This document shows positions 24,073-32,665 of a DNA stretch of 64,000 bases, piece by piece (within the stretch, counting starts at the first letter, position 1; each line of letters starts with the position of its first letter). Position numbers and translations under genes: made by a program. Under the pieces are notes generated by a model. That model was not told the origin of the DNA. It made no database searches and saw only the letters and a list, made by a program, of their open reading frames with translations. Source of the DNA: Streptomyces fradiae ATCC 10745 = DSM 40063. Lineage in GTDB: Bacteria; Actinomycetota; Actinomycetes; Streptomycetales; Streptomycetaceae. The stretch is taken from the NCBI RefSeq assembly GCF_008704425.1, contig NZ_CP023696.1:1598501-1662500 (forward strand). Reading direction: 5' to 3'.

Positions 24073-24957
24073 TCAGCCGGAGGTGTGCCCCGTGGTGTCG
24101 CCGGGCGTTCGCTCCTGGCCGTCCCCGCTCGCCCCGCCGGGCGTCGTGCGCTCCGGCTCGGGGGCGGGCCGCGCGGCCTCGGACCGCGCGGCCTCGGGCG
24201 TCGTGCGCTCCGGCCTGGGACCGTGGTGGCCGTGCCTGCCGGCCGCCTTCTGCTCCGCCTTGGCGGCCTTCTCCGCCTCGGCGATGCGCCGCTTGGCGAC
24301 CGTGGCGTAGATGTCGACGTACTCCTGGCCCGACAGCTTCATGATCTCGTACATCACCTCGTCGGTGACCGAGCGGAGGATGAAGCGGTCGTTGTCCATG
24401 CCCTGGTAGCGGCTGAAGTCCAGCGGCTTGCCGATGCGGATGCCGGGGCGCATCAGCTTGGGGACGACCTTGCCGGGCGGCTGGATCTTCTCCGTGTCGA
24501 TCATGGCGATCGGGATGACGGGCGCGCCCGTCGCCAGCGCCACGCGCGCGAGGCCGCCGGTCTTGCCCCGGTAGAGCCGCCCGTCCGGGGAGCGGGTGCC
24601 CTCCGGGTAGATGCCGAACAGCTCACCGCGCCGGATGACCTCGATCCCGCTGCGCACGGCGGCGTCGCCGGCGCCCCGGCCGCCCGAGCGGTCCACGGGG
24701 AGCTGGCCGACGCCCTTGAAGAACGCGGCGGTGAGGCGGCCCTTCACCCCGGGCGAGGTGAAGTACTCGGCCTTCGCGATGAAGGTGACCTTCCGGTCGA
24801 GGACCGCCGGGAGGAAGAAGGAGTCGGAGAAGGACAGGTGGTTGCTCGCGAGGATCGCCGGCCCCTCGGCGGGAATGTTCTCGAGGCCCTCCACCCAGGG
24901 CCTGAAGGCGAGCTTCAGCGACCCTCCGATGGAGAACTTCATAGCGCCGTAGATCAA
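24073..24957 (-). CDS. 1-acyl-sn-glycerol-3-phosphate acyltransferase (PlsC-like)
   Basis: The product acylates lysophosphatidic acid at the inner membrane face. The PlsC motifs are complete: NHLSFSD (HX4D), the glycine-rich GIYPEGTRSPDG, and GAPVIPIAMID. The 294-residue protein has a hydrophobic start and a C-terminal 60-residue tail rich in charged and Pro residues (about 230-294), including KAAKAEQKAAGRHGHHG, which may contact the membrane. TTG at 24957 is preferred because GGGAGG lies eight bases upstream; ATG at 24942 is the alternative. The M. tuberculosis homologue Rv2182c has the same place in the conserved gene order. Confidence 0.92.
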   Translation of the reverse strand: MIYGAMKFSIGGSLKLAFRPWVEGLENIPAEGPAILASNHLSFSDSFFLPAVLDRKVTFIAKAEYFTSPGVKGRLTAAFFKGVGQLPVDRSGGRGAGDAAVRSGIEVIRRGELFGIYPEGTRSPDGRLYRGKTGGLARVALATGAPVIPIAMIDTEKIQPPGKVVPKLMRPGIRIGKPLDFSRYQGMDNDRFILRSVTDEVMYEIMKLSGQEYVDIYATVAKRRIAEAEKAAKAEQKAAGRHGHHGPRPERTTPEAARSEAARPAPEPERTTPGGASGDGQERTPGDTTGHTSG

Positions 24958-25333
24958 CTCGTGTTCCTCCCGTGTTCCGTCGCACAGACCTTAACCCGTG
25001 CGCCGCTCCGGGCACCCGCCCGTCCGCCGCGGACCGCGGCCGTCCGCCGCGGGCCGCCCTCCGTCCGCCGTGGCCCCCGCCATCCGCCGCGGGTCGCTCT
25101 CGGGCCGCCGTGGGACCGTCCCGGCGCCGCGCGGGCGCCCGTTGTCGTGCCGGGGGCCGGCGGGCCCGGCGGGGGCGCGACGGCCCTGGTCGGTGTCACC
25201 CCGGTCGCGTACGGTGAAGTACACGCGTGTCGTGACGCATGTCGTGACACGCGTCCGACGCTTGTCGCGTCTCACGTCGTGTCCCGCGTCGTATCCCAGT
25301 CGTATCCCACCGAATCCGAACGGGAGACCTTCC
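24958..25333. other. Divergent intergenic region with repeats and an operator-like inverted repeat
   Basis: No gene. 25012-25110 carries degenerate 15-bp units around gtccgccgcgg. 25200-25330 is less GC-rich, should contain the promoter of the hydrolase gene, and includes several cgtcgtg/cgtgtc motifs plus the inverted repeat listed separately. Confidence 0.6.
25223..25254. promoter_or_regulatory. Inverted repeat acgcgtgtc-N14-gacacgcgt
   Basis: Perfect nine-base arms at 25223-25231 and 25246-25254. The middle repeats the word gtcgtgac. It lies 80 bases upstream of the hydrolase GTG and 265 bases upstream of the acyltransferase start. It could be a repressor site; no factor can be named. Confidence 0.5.
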
Positions 25334-26137
25334 GTGCCGGTCCTTCCTGGAGCCGAGCCGTACCGCCACGAGGGCGGCGACGTCGGCGTACTCCTCTGCC
25401 ACGGCTTCACCGGGTCGCCCCGGTCGATGCGCCCCTGGGGCGAGTACCTCGCGGAGCACGGCCTGACCGTGTCGGTGCCCCTGCTCCCCGGGCACGGCAC
25501 CCGCTGGCAGGACATGCAGGTCACCGGCGGGGAGGACTGGTACGCGGAGGTCGACCGGGAGCTGCGCGCGCTGCGCGCGAGGTGCGCCCGCGTCTTCGTG
25601 TTCGGCATGTCCATGGGCGGCGCGCTGACGCTGCGGCTGGCCGCCCGGCACGGCGACGCGGTGTCGGGCATCGTCCTGGTGAACCCGGCGAACAAGGTGC
25701 ACGGCGTGGCCGCGCACGCGCTGCCGGTCGTCCGCCACCTGGTGCCGACGACGACCGGCCTCGCCAACGACATCGCGAAGCCCGGCCAGGACGAGGTGGC
25801 CTACGACCGGGTGCCGCTGCACGCCGCGTACGAGCTGCGCCGGTTCCTGCGCCGGGTCGACGGCGAGCTGCCGCAGGTGACGCAGCCGCTCCTGCTGCTG
25901 CGCTCGCCGCAGGACCACGTCGTGCCGCCCGCCGACTCGGCGCGCATCCTCGGCCGCGTCTCCTCCACGGACGTCACGGAGATCCTGCTGGAACAGAGCT
26001 ACCACGTGGCGACGTTGGACCACGACGCGGAGCGGATCTTCGAGGAGAGCCTGGCGTTCGTCGGCCGACTCGCTCCGGGGGCCGGCGGCACGGCCGTCCC
26101 CGGCGGGACCAGAGGAGGGGGCACGACCGGTGGCTGA
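25334..26137 (+). CDS. Alpha/beta hydrolase (carboxylesterase / monoacylglycerol lipase type)
   Basis: A 267-residue alpha/beta-hydrolase. VLLCHGFTGSPRSMRPWGEY forms the oxyanion loop, VFVFGMSMGGALTL the nucleophile elbow with catalytic Ser, SPQDHVVPP supplies the Asp and QSYHVATLDHD the His. This pattern is that of Est30/bacterial carboxylesterases acting on short acyl esters or monoglycerides. GTG at 25334 has GGGAG upstream; the frame extends further left but into the promoter region. It overlaps the next gene by eight bases. A neighbouring lysophosphatidate acyltransferase suggests lipid turnover, which is only suggestive. Confidence 0.88.
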   Translation: MPVLPGAEPYRHEGGDVGVLLCHGFTGSPRSMRPWGEYLAEHGLTVSVPLLPGHGTRWQDMQVTGGEDWYAEVDRELRALRARCARVFVFGMSMGGALTLRLAARHGDAVSGIVLVNPANKVHGVAAHALPVVRHLVPTTTGLANDIAKPGQDEVAYDRVPLHAAYELRRFLRRVDGELPQVTQPLLLLRSPQDHVVPPADSARILGRVSSTDVTEILLEQSYHVATLDHDAERIFEESLAFVGRLAPGAGGTAVPGGTRGGGTTGG

Positions 26138-27083
26138 GCAGCACGACGCGGACGCGGGCGCGGACCGCGGGGAGAGCGTGGACCGGCCGGGCGGCCGGGA
26201 GGACCGGCCGGACCCGGCGCCCGCGCCCCCGCCGGGCGGGACGCCCCTCGACGAGGAGGCGGCCTGGGCGGCGATCGTCGCGGCGTACGGGGAGGAGCCG
26301 CCGGACCCGCCGGGCGCGAAGCCGTTCCGGCCGGTGGAGGACCTGGCGCTGCCGGAGGACGGCGCGCCGGGCGGGGACGCGGTGCCGGACGGCGGTGCGG
26401 GGCGCGGGAGCGGCCTCGGCGGGGCCGCCCCGGAGCGGACCGGCGGAGAGCGGGACCGCGCCACCGGTGGCGGCGACGGCGACCGGGACGGCGGCGGTGT
26501 CCGGGACGGCGGCGGTGTCCGGGACGGCGAGCGCGAGGGCGCGGCGGGCGACGGCGCCCCCGCGCGGGAGGCCGGGGCCGGGGACGGCGGCCGGGACGGC
26601 GGCGCCGGAGGCCGGGACCGCCCCACCGGTGGCGGCGACGGCGGCCGGGAGGACGACGGGGGCGGCGGGCCGGTGGGCAAGCCGTCCGTGCTGGGCGGTT
26701 CGGTGGTCTTCGCGCCCGGTGTCGGCCCGCGTCCGCGCGGCCCGCGCGACTACGAGCTGGCGGACCCGGACGACGCCGCCGAGGACGGCACGGGCGGCGG
26801 TCCGCGCCGGGGCGGCGCCGACGACGACGGCGAGGGCCACTTCGTGCCGCCGGAGCCGCCGCCGCTGCCGGAGGCGGACCCGGCGGTGAAGTTCGGCTGG
26901 CTGGGCGTCGTCGGCGGGCCGGTGCTGATGCTGCTCGCCGTACTGCTCCAGTGGGACATGACCTGGTGGCTGACCACGCTGTGCGTCGGCGGCTTCCTGG
27001 GCGGCTTCGCGACGCTGGTGGCGCGGATGCGGCCCGGCGACGAGGAGGACGACGACGATCCGGGGCGCGGCGCGGTCGTCTGA
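26130..27083 (+). CDS. Hypothetical membrane protein with Gly/Asp/Arg-rich low-complexity region
   Basis: This 317-residue protein starts with GTG inside the end of the hydrolase gene, behind AGAGGAGGGG. Residues 38-75 are a short conserved-looking segment (LDEEAAWAAIVAAYGEEPPD). Residues 85-185 are low complexity made of GDGG, RDGG and TGGGDGG units. The C-terminus has two membrane helices (about 258-276 and 280-300) after a Pro-rich stretch, then an Asp/Glu cluster. It resembles conserved Streptomyces membrane proteins without known function. The hydrolase and this gene form a pair. I see no catalytic motif. Confidence 0.8.
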   Translation: MAEQHDADAGADRGESVDRPGGREDRPDPAPAPPPGGTPLDEEAAWAAIVAAYGEEPPDPPGAKPFRPVEDLALPEDGAPGGDAVPDGGAGRGSGLGGAAPERTGGERDRATGGGDGDRDGGGVRDGGGVRDGEREGAAGDGAPAREAGAGDGGRDGGAGGRDRPTGGGDGGREDDGGGGPVGKPSVLGGSVVFAPGVGPRPRGPRDYELADPDDAAEDGTGGGPRRGGADDDGEGHFVPPEPPPLPEADPAVKFGWLGVVGGPVLMLLAVLLQWDMTWWLTTLCVGGFLGGFATLVARMRPGDEEDDDDPGRGAVV

Positions 27084-27102
27084 CCCGCCGGGCCACGGGC
27101 CG

Positions 27103-27858
27103 TCAGGCGGCGGCCGGTACGCGGAGGGCGGCGAGCACGGGCAGGTGGTCCGTCGCCGCCCTCAGGTCCGCTTCGGCGACTCCGGGCAGGCCGGCGGGTA
27201 CGCCGCAGCCCAGCACCTCCACGCCCCGTGTGGCGAAGACGGCGTCGATCCGCTGGTACGGGTCGGCGGGCGTCCAGGTGTGCTCGCCGCCCCAGGGACG
27301 TACGGCCCGGCAGTCCTGGAGCGCGGCGGCGAGCCTGCTGAACGACCGGCCGCCGGGCCGTTCGTTGATGTCGCCGCCCGCCACCGCGTGCGGCACGTCG
27401 AGGGCGGCCAGTTCGTCGAGGAGCATGCCCGCCTGCGCGTACCGCTCGTCGCCGCGCAGGCTGAGGTGGCAGCTCAGGACGCCGAACCGGGCGCCCCCGA
27501 CCCGGACGACGGCGGTGGCGAAGCCGCGCCGGTGCTGTCCGGGGGTGAGGGGCAGCAGGACGTCGCGGGTGCGTTCGACGGCGACGCGCAGGGAGCACAG
27601 CAGCAGCGGCCCGGCCGCGGGGGCGCCGCCGCCGAGGACGACGAGGTCGCTCTTGGCCGCCAGCCGCGCGGCGTGCTTGCGCCAGCGGAAGAAGCGGGGG
27701 GCCTCCTGGACGAGGACGACGTCGGGGGCGCAGGCGCGCACGACCCGTGCCAGGGCGTCCTCGTCGTCGCGCAGCGAGCGGACGTTGTAGGTGAGCACCC
27801 GGATCACGGCCGATCCGTCCGGCTCGGTGCGGGAGTCGGGCAGTGCGGTGAGCGCCAT
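27103..27858 (-). CDS. Endonuclease/exonuclease/phosphatase family protein
   Basis: A 251-residue EEP-fold enzyme. Markers are IRVLTYNVRSLRDDEDAL (Asn that binds metal), PDVVLVQEAPRFF (catalytic Glu), GVLSCHLSL, the Asp-x-Asn in HAVAGGDINERPGG, YQRIDAVFAT and the final His in ATDHLPVLAAL. Members cleave phosphodiesters in DNA, RNA or lipids; the substrate cannot be inferred. No signal peptide. It is convergent with the preceding membrane-protein gene (19 bp). Confidence 0.88.
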   Translation of the reverse strand: MALTALPDSRTEPDGSAVIRVLTYNVRSLRDDEDALARVVRACAPDVVLVQEAPRFFRWRKHAARLAAKSDLVVLGGGAPAAGPLLLCSLRVAVERTRDVLLPLTPGQHRRGFATAVVRVGGARFGVLSCHLSLRGDERYAQAGMLLDELAALDVPHAVAGGDINERPGGRSFSRLAAALQDCRAVRPWGGEHTWTPADPYQRIDAVFATRGVEVLGCGVPAGLPGVAEADLRAATDHLPVLAALRVPAAA

Positions 27859-28037
27859 GCGGGCACCCTACGGCAGCGCCCGCCGCGTCCCCGGGGGGAC
27901 GCGGCGGGCGAAGTCCCGCGGCCGGCGCGGGCACCGGCGGGGTGCGGCGCCGGCCGGGGGAACGGCACGGGGGCGGGGCCGGGCGAGGGCGCCGCCGCCC
28001 CGGACGGCCCGGGGGCCGGTCCGGAGTCGGCCGGGGG

Positions 28038-28979
28038 TCAGCCCTGGCGGGCCAGGTCGGCGGCGCCCACCAGGCCGGCCTTGCCGCCGAGCTGGGCGGC
28101 GAGGACCTGGGCGTGCGGACGGTACCGGCCGCCCACCAGCCAGCGGCGGAACGACTTGCGGATCGGGTCGAGGACCAGGTCGCCCTCGTCGGAGACGCCG
28201 CCGCCGACGATGAACGCGGACGGGTCGAACAGCGACGCCAGGTCCGCGAGGCCGGCCCCGGCCCAGCGCGCCAGCTCGCGGAAGGAGTCGACGGCCACCT
28301 TGTCGCCCCGGCGGGCGGCGTCGCTGATGTGCTTGCCCTCGATGCCCTCGGGCGTGCCGTCGCCGAGGGAGAGCAGGATCTCGGCGTTCTCCGGGGTGGC
28401 GTTGGCGCGCTGCTTCGCGTACCGGACGAGGGCGCGGCCGGAGGCGTACTGCTCCCAGCAGCCCTGGCTGCCGCAGCCGCACAGCAGGCCGTCCGGGACG
28501 ACCCGGATGTGGCCGAACTCGGCGGCGACGCCGAACCGGCCGCGGCGCAGCTTGTTGCCGATGATGATGCCGCCGCCCAGGCCGGTGCCGAGCGTGATGC
28601 AGATGACGTCCTCGTGGCCCTGCCCGGCGCCGAAGCGGTACTCGCCCCAGGCGGCGGCGTTCGCGTCGTTCTCCACGACGACGGGGAGCCCGACGCGCTG
28701 CTCGACCTTGTCCTTCAGCGGCTCGTGCCGCCAGTCGATGTTGGGCGCGAACAGGACGGTCGCGCGCTTGTCGTCGACGTAGCCGGCGGCGCCGATGCCG
28801 ACGGCCTCGATGTCATGGCCCTTGCCCGCCGCGGAGACCGCCGCGCAGATCGCGTCGACGATGCCCTCGGGTGTCGAAGGGGTCGGCACCTTGTGGGTGT
28901 CGAGGATGGCGCCCTCTTCGTCGACCACGCCCGCCGCGATCTTCGTGCCGCCGATGTCGACGCCGATGGTGAGTCCCAT
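28038..28979 (-). CDS. glkA: Glucokinase (ROK family)
   Basis: GlkA phosphorylates glucose with ATP and in Streptomyces also mediates carbon catabolite repression. The 313-residue ROK kinase shows TIGVDIGGTKIAAGVVDEEG (phosphate loop), VENDANAAAWGEY with the catalytic Asp, CITLGTGLGGGIIIG, and the zinc-binding CGCGSQGCWEQYASG after EFGHIRVVPDG. The ATG has GAGGGA seven bases upstream. The DUF5304 gene that neighbours glkA in Streptomyces (SCO2127) lies 77 bp upstream on the same strand, so the two may be one transcript. Confidence 0.96.
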   Translation of the reverse strand: MGLTIGVDIGGTKIAAGVVDEEGAILDTHKVPTPSTPEGIVDAICAAVSAAGKGHDIEAVGIGAAGYVDDKRATVLFAPNIDWRHEPLKDKVEQRVGLPVVVENDANAAAWGEYRFGAGQGHEDVICITLGTGLGGGIIIGNKLRRGRFGVAAEFGHIRVVPDGLLCGCGSQGCWEQYASGRALVRYAKQRANATPENAEILLSLGDGTPEGIEGKHISDAARRGDKVAVDSFRELARWAGAGLADLASLFDPSAFIVGGGVSDEGDLVLDPIRKSFRRWLVGGRYRPHAQVLAAQLGGKAGLVGAADLARQG

Positions 28980-29056
28980 GTGTCCCTCAGTATTCGGTCG
29001 AGCCCCGCTACGCCCAACCGTACCCGAGGGCGGGCCCCCGGCCGCCCGCTCCGGCG

Positions 29057-29533
29057 TCAGTCGAGGTCGATGCGGTGGCTGCCCGCCGGGCCCTCGTCGT
29101 CGCCGCCCCGCTCGTGCGCGGCCGGGCCGTCCGCGGGCGGTCGCGCGGGCCCCTCGGCCGCCTCGCCGCGCGTCCAGCGCCGCTCCTGGCCCTGCACGGC
29201 GGAGCGGTAGGCGGCCAGCAGTTCACCGCCGGCGGCGGCGAGGTGGTCGAAGACCTCGGGGTTGCGCTCGACGACCGGCTCGATCGCGGACCTGGCCTGT
29301 GCGACGGCCTGCCGGACGGCGCTCTGCGCACCGGCGCCCAGCAGCGGCGTGCCGAGCGAGGAGACCTTGTCGGCGACGGCGTCCACGAGCTTGCGCAGCT
29401 CCTCGGCGGCGGAGCCGGGCGGAGGGCCGCCGTGGCCGCGGCGGCGGGCGCGCTCGGCCGCCAGGTCCTCGGCGCAGGCCCGCGCCCAGGCGTCGTCCTC
29501 GGGAGGGCCGGGGCGGTGGGTGGCATCGCTCAT
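29057..29533 (-). CDS. DUF5304 protein, SCO2127-like
   Basis: A 158-residue soluble protein upstream of glkA. A helical core (about 8-118) includes DDAWARACAEDLAAERARR, ELRKLVDAVADKVSSLG and VRQAVAQARSAIEPVVE; the C-terminal 40 residues are charged and disordered. In S. coelicolor the corresponding locus SCO2127 has been linked to catabolite repression and to interaction with the oligopeptide-binding protein BldKB, as I recall. The biochemical function is unknown. The next gene upstream (ArsA-like) is 54 bp away on the same strand. Confidence 0.85.
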   Translation of the reverse strand: MSDATHRPGPPEDDAWARACAEDLAAERARRRGHGGPPPGSAAEELRKLVDAVADKVSSLGTPLLGAGAQSAVRQAVAQARSAIEPVVERNPEVFDHLAAAGGELLAAYRSAVQGQERRWTRGEAAEGPARPPADGPAAHERGGDDEGPAGSHRIDLD

Positions 29534-29587
29534 GCCATCGACGGTACCCGACCGGCGGCCGGGTGTTCAGGGCGTACGCGGTGGCCG

Positions 29588-30856
29588 TCAGGGCGTGCGG
29601 GGCCACAGCCCCGGATCGGGGGCGAAGCGTACGCGCAGCTCGCCGTCGCGCAGGGCGGCGCCGGTGACCGTGCAGCGGCGCAGCGCGGAGGGGAGCGGGA
29701 CGAGGCGGCGGAACGGGCCGACGGTGAGGGCCAGTTCGTCGCCGCGCCGGACGAGCCCGAGGTCGGACTTGACGGCGCCGGGCAGGGGCACGCGCCAGAC
29801 AAGGGCGCCCTCGGTGGCGCGGAGGTCCTCGACGGGCCACGGCGGCGCGGGCGCGGCGGCGTCGGCCGGGTCGGGGGCGAGCGGGCCCAGGAGGGCCAGG
29901 TCGGCGGGGGTGCGGGGGTCGCGGCCCAGGTGGGGCACCTCGCGCACGGGGGCGCCGTCCTCGTACAGCTCCTTGAGGTGGGCGCGCTGCCGGTCGGCGA
30001 GGTCGGCGAGCCAGGGGTCGGGGGACGCGGTGGGCAGCAGGCGGTTGGCGACGACCGCGTCGAGGGGGAGGCGGTGCAGGGCGAGTCCGGCGCGAGCGGT
30101 GCGCAGGGCGCCGGCCGCGGCGGGGCCGGGTTCCACGACGAGGCGGACACGGGTGGTGGGTGCGGCGAGGAGGTCCGTCACGGCGGCGAGGTCGGCGTCC
30201 TTGCGGGCGGCCGCCTCGTACAGCCCGTCGGGCGGCATGGGCACGCCCGCGAGCTGGGCCAGCATCGGGCGCAGGGCGCGGGCGGCCCGCCGCTCGGGCG
30301 GGAGCAGGCGGCGCAGGTAGCGGCGGAGCTGCTCGGGCAGGGCGAGCAGGGCGACCGCGTCGGGCAGCGCGGGCAGGTCGGCGACGACGAGGTCCCACTC
30401 CTGGCGGGCGGCGTCGCGCAGGGCCGCCAGGTACGTGAAGGGGGCGCCGCCGGGGAGGGGGGTCAGCTCGTCGTCGTCGAGCGGGGCGGCGCCCAGCAGG
30501 TCGAGGGCGGGACCGGCATGGACCTGGAGTGCGAGCAGCTCGCGGCGGAAGTGGGCGGCGGGGTCGAGGCGGCGCACGGTGAGCCCGGCCGGGGCGGGCG
30601 GGGCGTCCGTGGCGGCCGGGGAGCCGTGGGCCGGGCCGGGTCCGGGGGCGGAGCCGGGACGGGCGCCGGCGGCCGGGGCGGGGAGCGGGTCAGGGTCGGA
30701 ACCGGGGCCGGGGGCGGGACCGGCGGGGAGGCCGGGGGCCGGGTCGGTGGTCAGGAGGAGGACCCTCCGGCCGTCACGGGCGGCTTCCAGGGCCGTCGCG
30801 GCGGCGATGGTGGTACGGCCGGACCCGCCGGGCCCCATGACGAGAAGGGTGCGCAT
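29588..30856 (-). CDS. ArsA/GET3-like ATPase with altered P-loop
   Basis: A 422-residue protein of the ArsA family. It starts MRTLLVMGPGGSGRTTIAAA, where the usual KGGxGKTT is GPGGSGRTT: Pro9 replaces the signature lysine and Arg14 the catalytic lysine. The next motif LLLTTDPAP is kept, then a 45-residue Gly/Pro/Ala insertion appears. Later parts (DLVVADLPALPDAVALL, VANRLLPTASPDPWL) fit the family, and the C-terminal domain (GALVWRVPLPGAVKSDLGL) is the beta-rich domain of actinobacterial ArsA-like proteins. Start at 30856 gives the proper N-terminus; the longer frame is spurious. Homologous to Rv2184c and, as there, next to an SRPBCC gene. Not arsenic export: no arsB is present. Confidence 0.85.
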   Translation of the reverse strand: MRTLLVMGPGGSGRTTIAAATALEAARDGRRVLLLTTDPAPGLPAGPAPGPGSDPDPLPAPAAGARPGSAPGPGPAHGSPAATDAPPAPAGLTVRRLDPAAHFRRELLALQVHAGPALDLLGAAPLDDDELTPLPGGAPFTYLAALRDAARQEWDLVVADLPALPDAVALLALPEQLRRYLRRLLPPERRAARALRPMLAQLAGVPMPPDGLYEAAARKDADLAAVTDLLAAPTTRVRLVVEPGPAAAGALRTARAGLALHRLPLDAVVANRLLPTASPDPWLADLADRQRAHLKELYEDGAPVREVPHLGRDPRTPADLALLGPLAPDPADAAAPAPPWPVEDLRATEGALVWRVPLPGAVKSDLGLVRRGDELALTVGPFRRLVPLPSALRRCTVTGAALRDGELRVRFAPDPGLWPRTP

Positions 30857-31029
30857 CCCCGCACGGTAGCGGGCCGCGCCGACAGCTCCGAGGGCCGGGC
30901 CGCCGGGCCGGCGTGCGACGGGGCGGCCCGGCCGGGCGGCGGACCGTCCGGCGTTCCGCCGCCGCCCCGCGGGCACCTCAGGACGGGGCCAGGGGCCGAC
31001 GGGTCAGGGCCCGACGGGGCCAGGGGCCG

Positions 31030-31479
31030 TCAGGCGCCCGGCGCGGACTCGACGCGCTTCTTCAGGCCCGCCAGCGCCCGGTCGATGATCACCTTCTCGG
31101 CCTTGCGCTTGATCATGCCCAGCATCGGGATCTTGACGTCCACGGTGAGCTGGTAGGTGACCTCCGTGCGGGCGCCGCCCGCGAGGGGGGCGAGCCGGTA
31201 CGAGCCGTCGAGGGCGCGCAGCATCTGCGACTTCACCAGCGTCCAGCTCACCTCGCGGTCGCCGGTCCAGGTGTACGCCAGGGTGTGGTCGTCCTTGATG
31301 GCCCCGGCGTCCAGCAGCAGGCGGACCCGCTCGGCGCGGCCGGCGGCGTCCTCGGACAGCACCTCGGCCTCCTTGACCTCGCCCGTCCACTCCGGGTAGC
31401 GCGCGAAGTCGGCGATCACCCCCATGACCTCGGCGGGCGCCGCCTCGATCGTGATGCTCGAGCTGGTGTGTTCCGCCAT
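31030..31479 (-). CDS. SRPBCC (START-like) lipid-binding family protein
   Basis: A 149-residue helix-grip protein. It starts with SSITIEAAPAEVMGVIADFARYPEW, the usual opening of polyketide cyclase/START proteins, continues with LAYTWTGDREVSWTLVKSQM and ends with the long C-terminal helix (MIKRKAEKVIIDRALAGLKKRVE). Such domains hold hydrophobic ligands. The same pair of ArsA-like and SRPBCC genes occurs as Rv2184c-Rv2185c in M. tuberculosis, which hints at a shared task. GGAGGAGC lies upstream of the ATG. Confidence 0.9.
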   Translation of the reverse strand: MAEHTSSSITIEAAPAEVMGVIADFARYPEWTGEVKEAEVLSEDAAGRAERVRLLLDAGAIKDDHTLAYTWTGDREVSWTLVKSQMLRALDGSYRLAPLAGGARTEVTYQLTVDVKIPMLGMIKRKAEKVIIDRALAGLKKRVESAPGA

Positions 31480-31538
31480 CGCTGTGGCTCCTCCGGAGGG
31501 CTCGGTACGTCGGGGGAAGGCTATCGCGTGCCCACCGG

Positions 31539-32315
31539 TCACCACTCCAGGGCCCACGGCCGCCCCGAGGAGGCGAAGTGGCCCACGTTCACGCACTCCG
31601 TTGCGCCCACCCGCATGCGCCGCACCAGCGGCTGGTGGACGTGCCCGAAGAGCGCGTAGCGGGGCCGTACGCGGCGGATCGCGTCCAGCAGGGCGGTGGA
31701 GCCGCGCTCGAACCGGCGGGCGACCGTGTCGTACGTCAGCTCCGGCAGGTCCGGCGGGATGTGCGAGCACAGCACGTCGACCTCGCCGAGCGCCTCGACC
31801 TTCGCCGCGTACTCCTCCTCCGGGACCTCGTACGGGGTGCGCATCGGGGTGGGCAGCCCGCCGCCGACGAAGCCGAAGACGAGGCCGCCGATCTCGGCGC
31901 GCCCGCCGTCCAGCACGGTGGTGCCGGGGCGGGCGTACTCGGGCCACAGACGCGGGATGTCGACGTTGCCGTACGTCGCGTACGTCGGCGCGGGGAAGGC
32001 GGCGAACAGCTCGGCGTACTGGGCGCGGACCGCCGACTCCACCGCGGTGGCCTGGTCGACGCCCCGCTCGGCCAGCTCGGCCCACAGCCCGCGGGCGAGC
32101 ACGCGGGCCTCGTCGAAGCGGCGGTCGGTGCGCAGGGCGACGTAGCGGCGGGTGTTCTCCTCGCCGAACAAGTCCGGGAAGATCCCGCGCGCGTGGTCGG
32201 CGTAGTCGAGGAAGAGCACCAGGTCGCCGAGGCAGAGCAGGGCGTCGGCGCCCTCGCCGGCCGCCGCCAGGTCGCGGGCGTTCCCGTGGACGTCGCTGAC
32301 CACATGAATGCGCAT
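31539..32315 (-). CDS. Calcineurin-like metallophosphoesterase
   Basis: A 258-residue phosphoesterase. Metal-binding motifs are in order: MRIHVVSDVHGNARDL, LLCLGDLVLF, YATYGNVDIP (Asn), VDVLCSHIPPD and YALFGHVHQP. Substrates in the family range from nucleotides to lipids and proteins; none can be assigned. The ATG at 32315 is supported by AGGGTGG upstream and by the family N-terminus; the longer frame to 32513 is not. Same strand as the SRPBCC gene, 59 bp away. Confidence 0.88.
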   Translation of the reverse strand: MRIHVVSDVHGNARDLAAAGEGADALLCLGDLVLFLDYADHARGIFPDLFGEENTRRYVALRTDRRFDEARVLARGLWAELAERGVDQATAVESAVRAQYAELFAAFPAPTYATYGNVDIPRLWPEYARPGTTVLDGGRAEIGGLVFGFVGGGLPTPMRTPYEVPEEEYAAKVEALGEVDVLCSHIPPDLPELTYDTVARRFERGSTALLDAIRRVRPRYALFGHVHQPLVRRMRVGATECVNVGHFASSGRPWALEW

Positions 32316-32665
32316 GGCAGACCACCCTAGGGCCCCGGAGGGCGTCCGGGGCAGGGGTCCCGCGCGGTGCGCGGGCCGGGAGCCGGGGACCGTGGGGCCG
32401 GGGGCCGTGGGGCCGGGGGCCGCCGGGGGCGGACCTGCGGTTACTTCCAAGTCGTGACGAGAGTGGACTACTGTGCGCGAAGTAGTGCCAAAGACGTGTG
32501 ACGCAGCGAACATCTGGCCAGGACCCCCTATCGGGAACCAGGTACTCGTGGGTAACGTCCGGGCAGTCCAGTCGTGCTCACCCCACTGAGCACGTGACCG
32601 TTTGGACCGCGAACCGACGCATCACACAGAGCCGTGGCGTCGGCGCCCGATGAGGAGCAGCAGTC
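32316..32665. other. Divergent promoter region before the acyl-CoA ligase
   Basis: No gene. The left 110 bases are GC-rich with repeated gccgggggccgtgg. The right part is unusually A/T-containing for this genome and includes an inverted repeat actact-N8-agtagt (32467-32486) and the palindrome cacgtg at 32591. It probably carries the promoter of the acyl-CoA ligase gene. Confidence 0.5.

Noticed and set aside
29588..30856. Arsenic-resistance role of the ArsA-like protein
   Set aside because: No arsB, arsR or arsC nearby, and the P-loop is altered; the name reflects the fold only.
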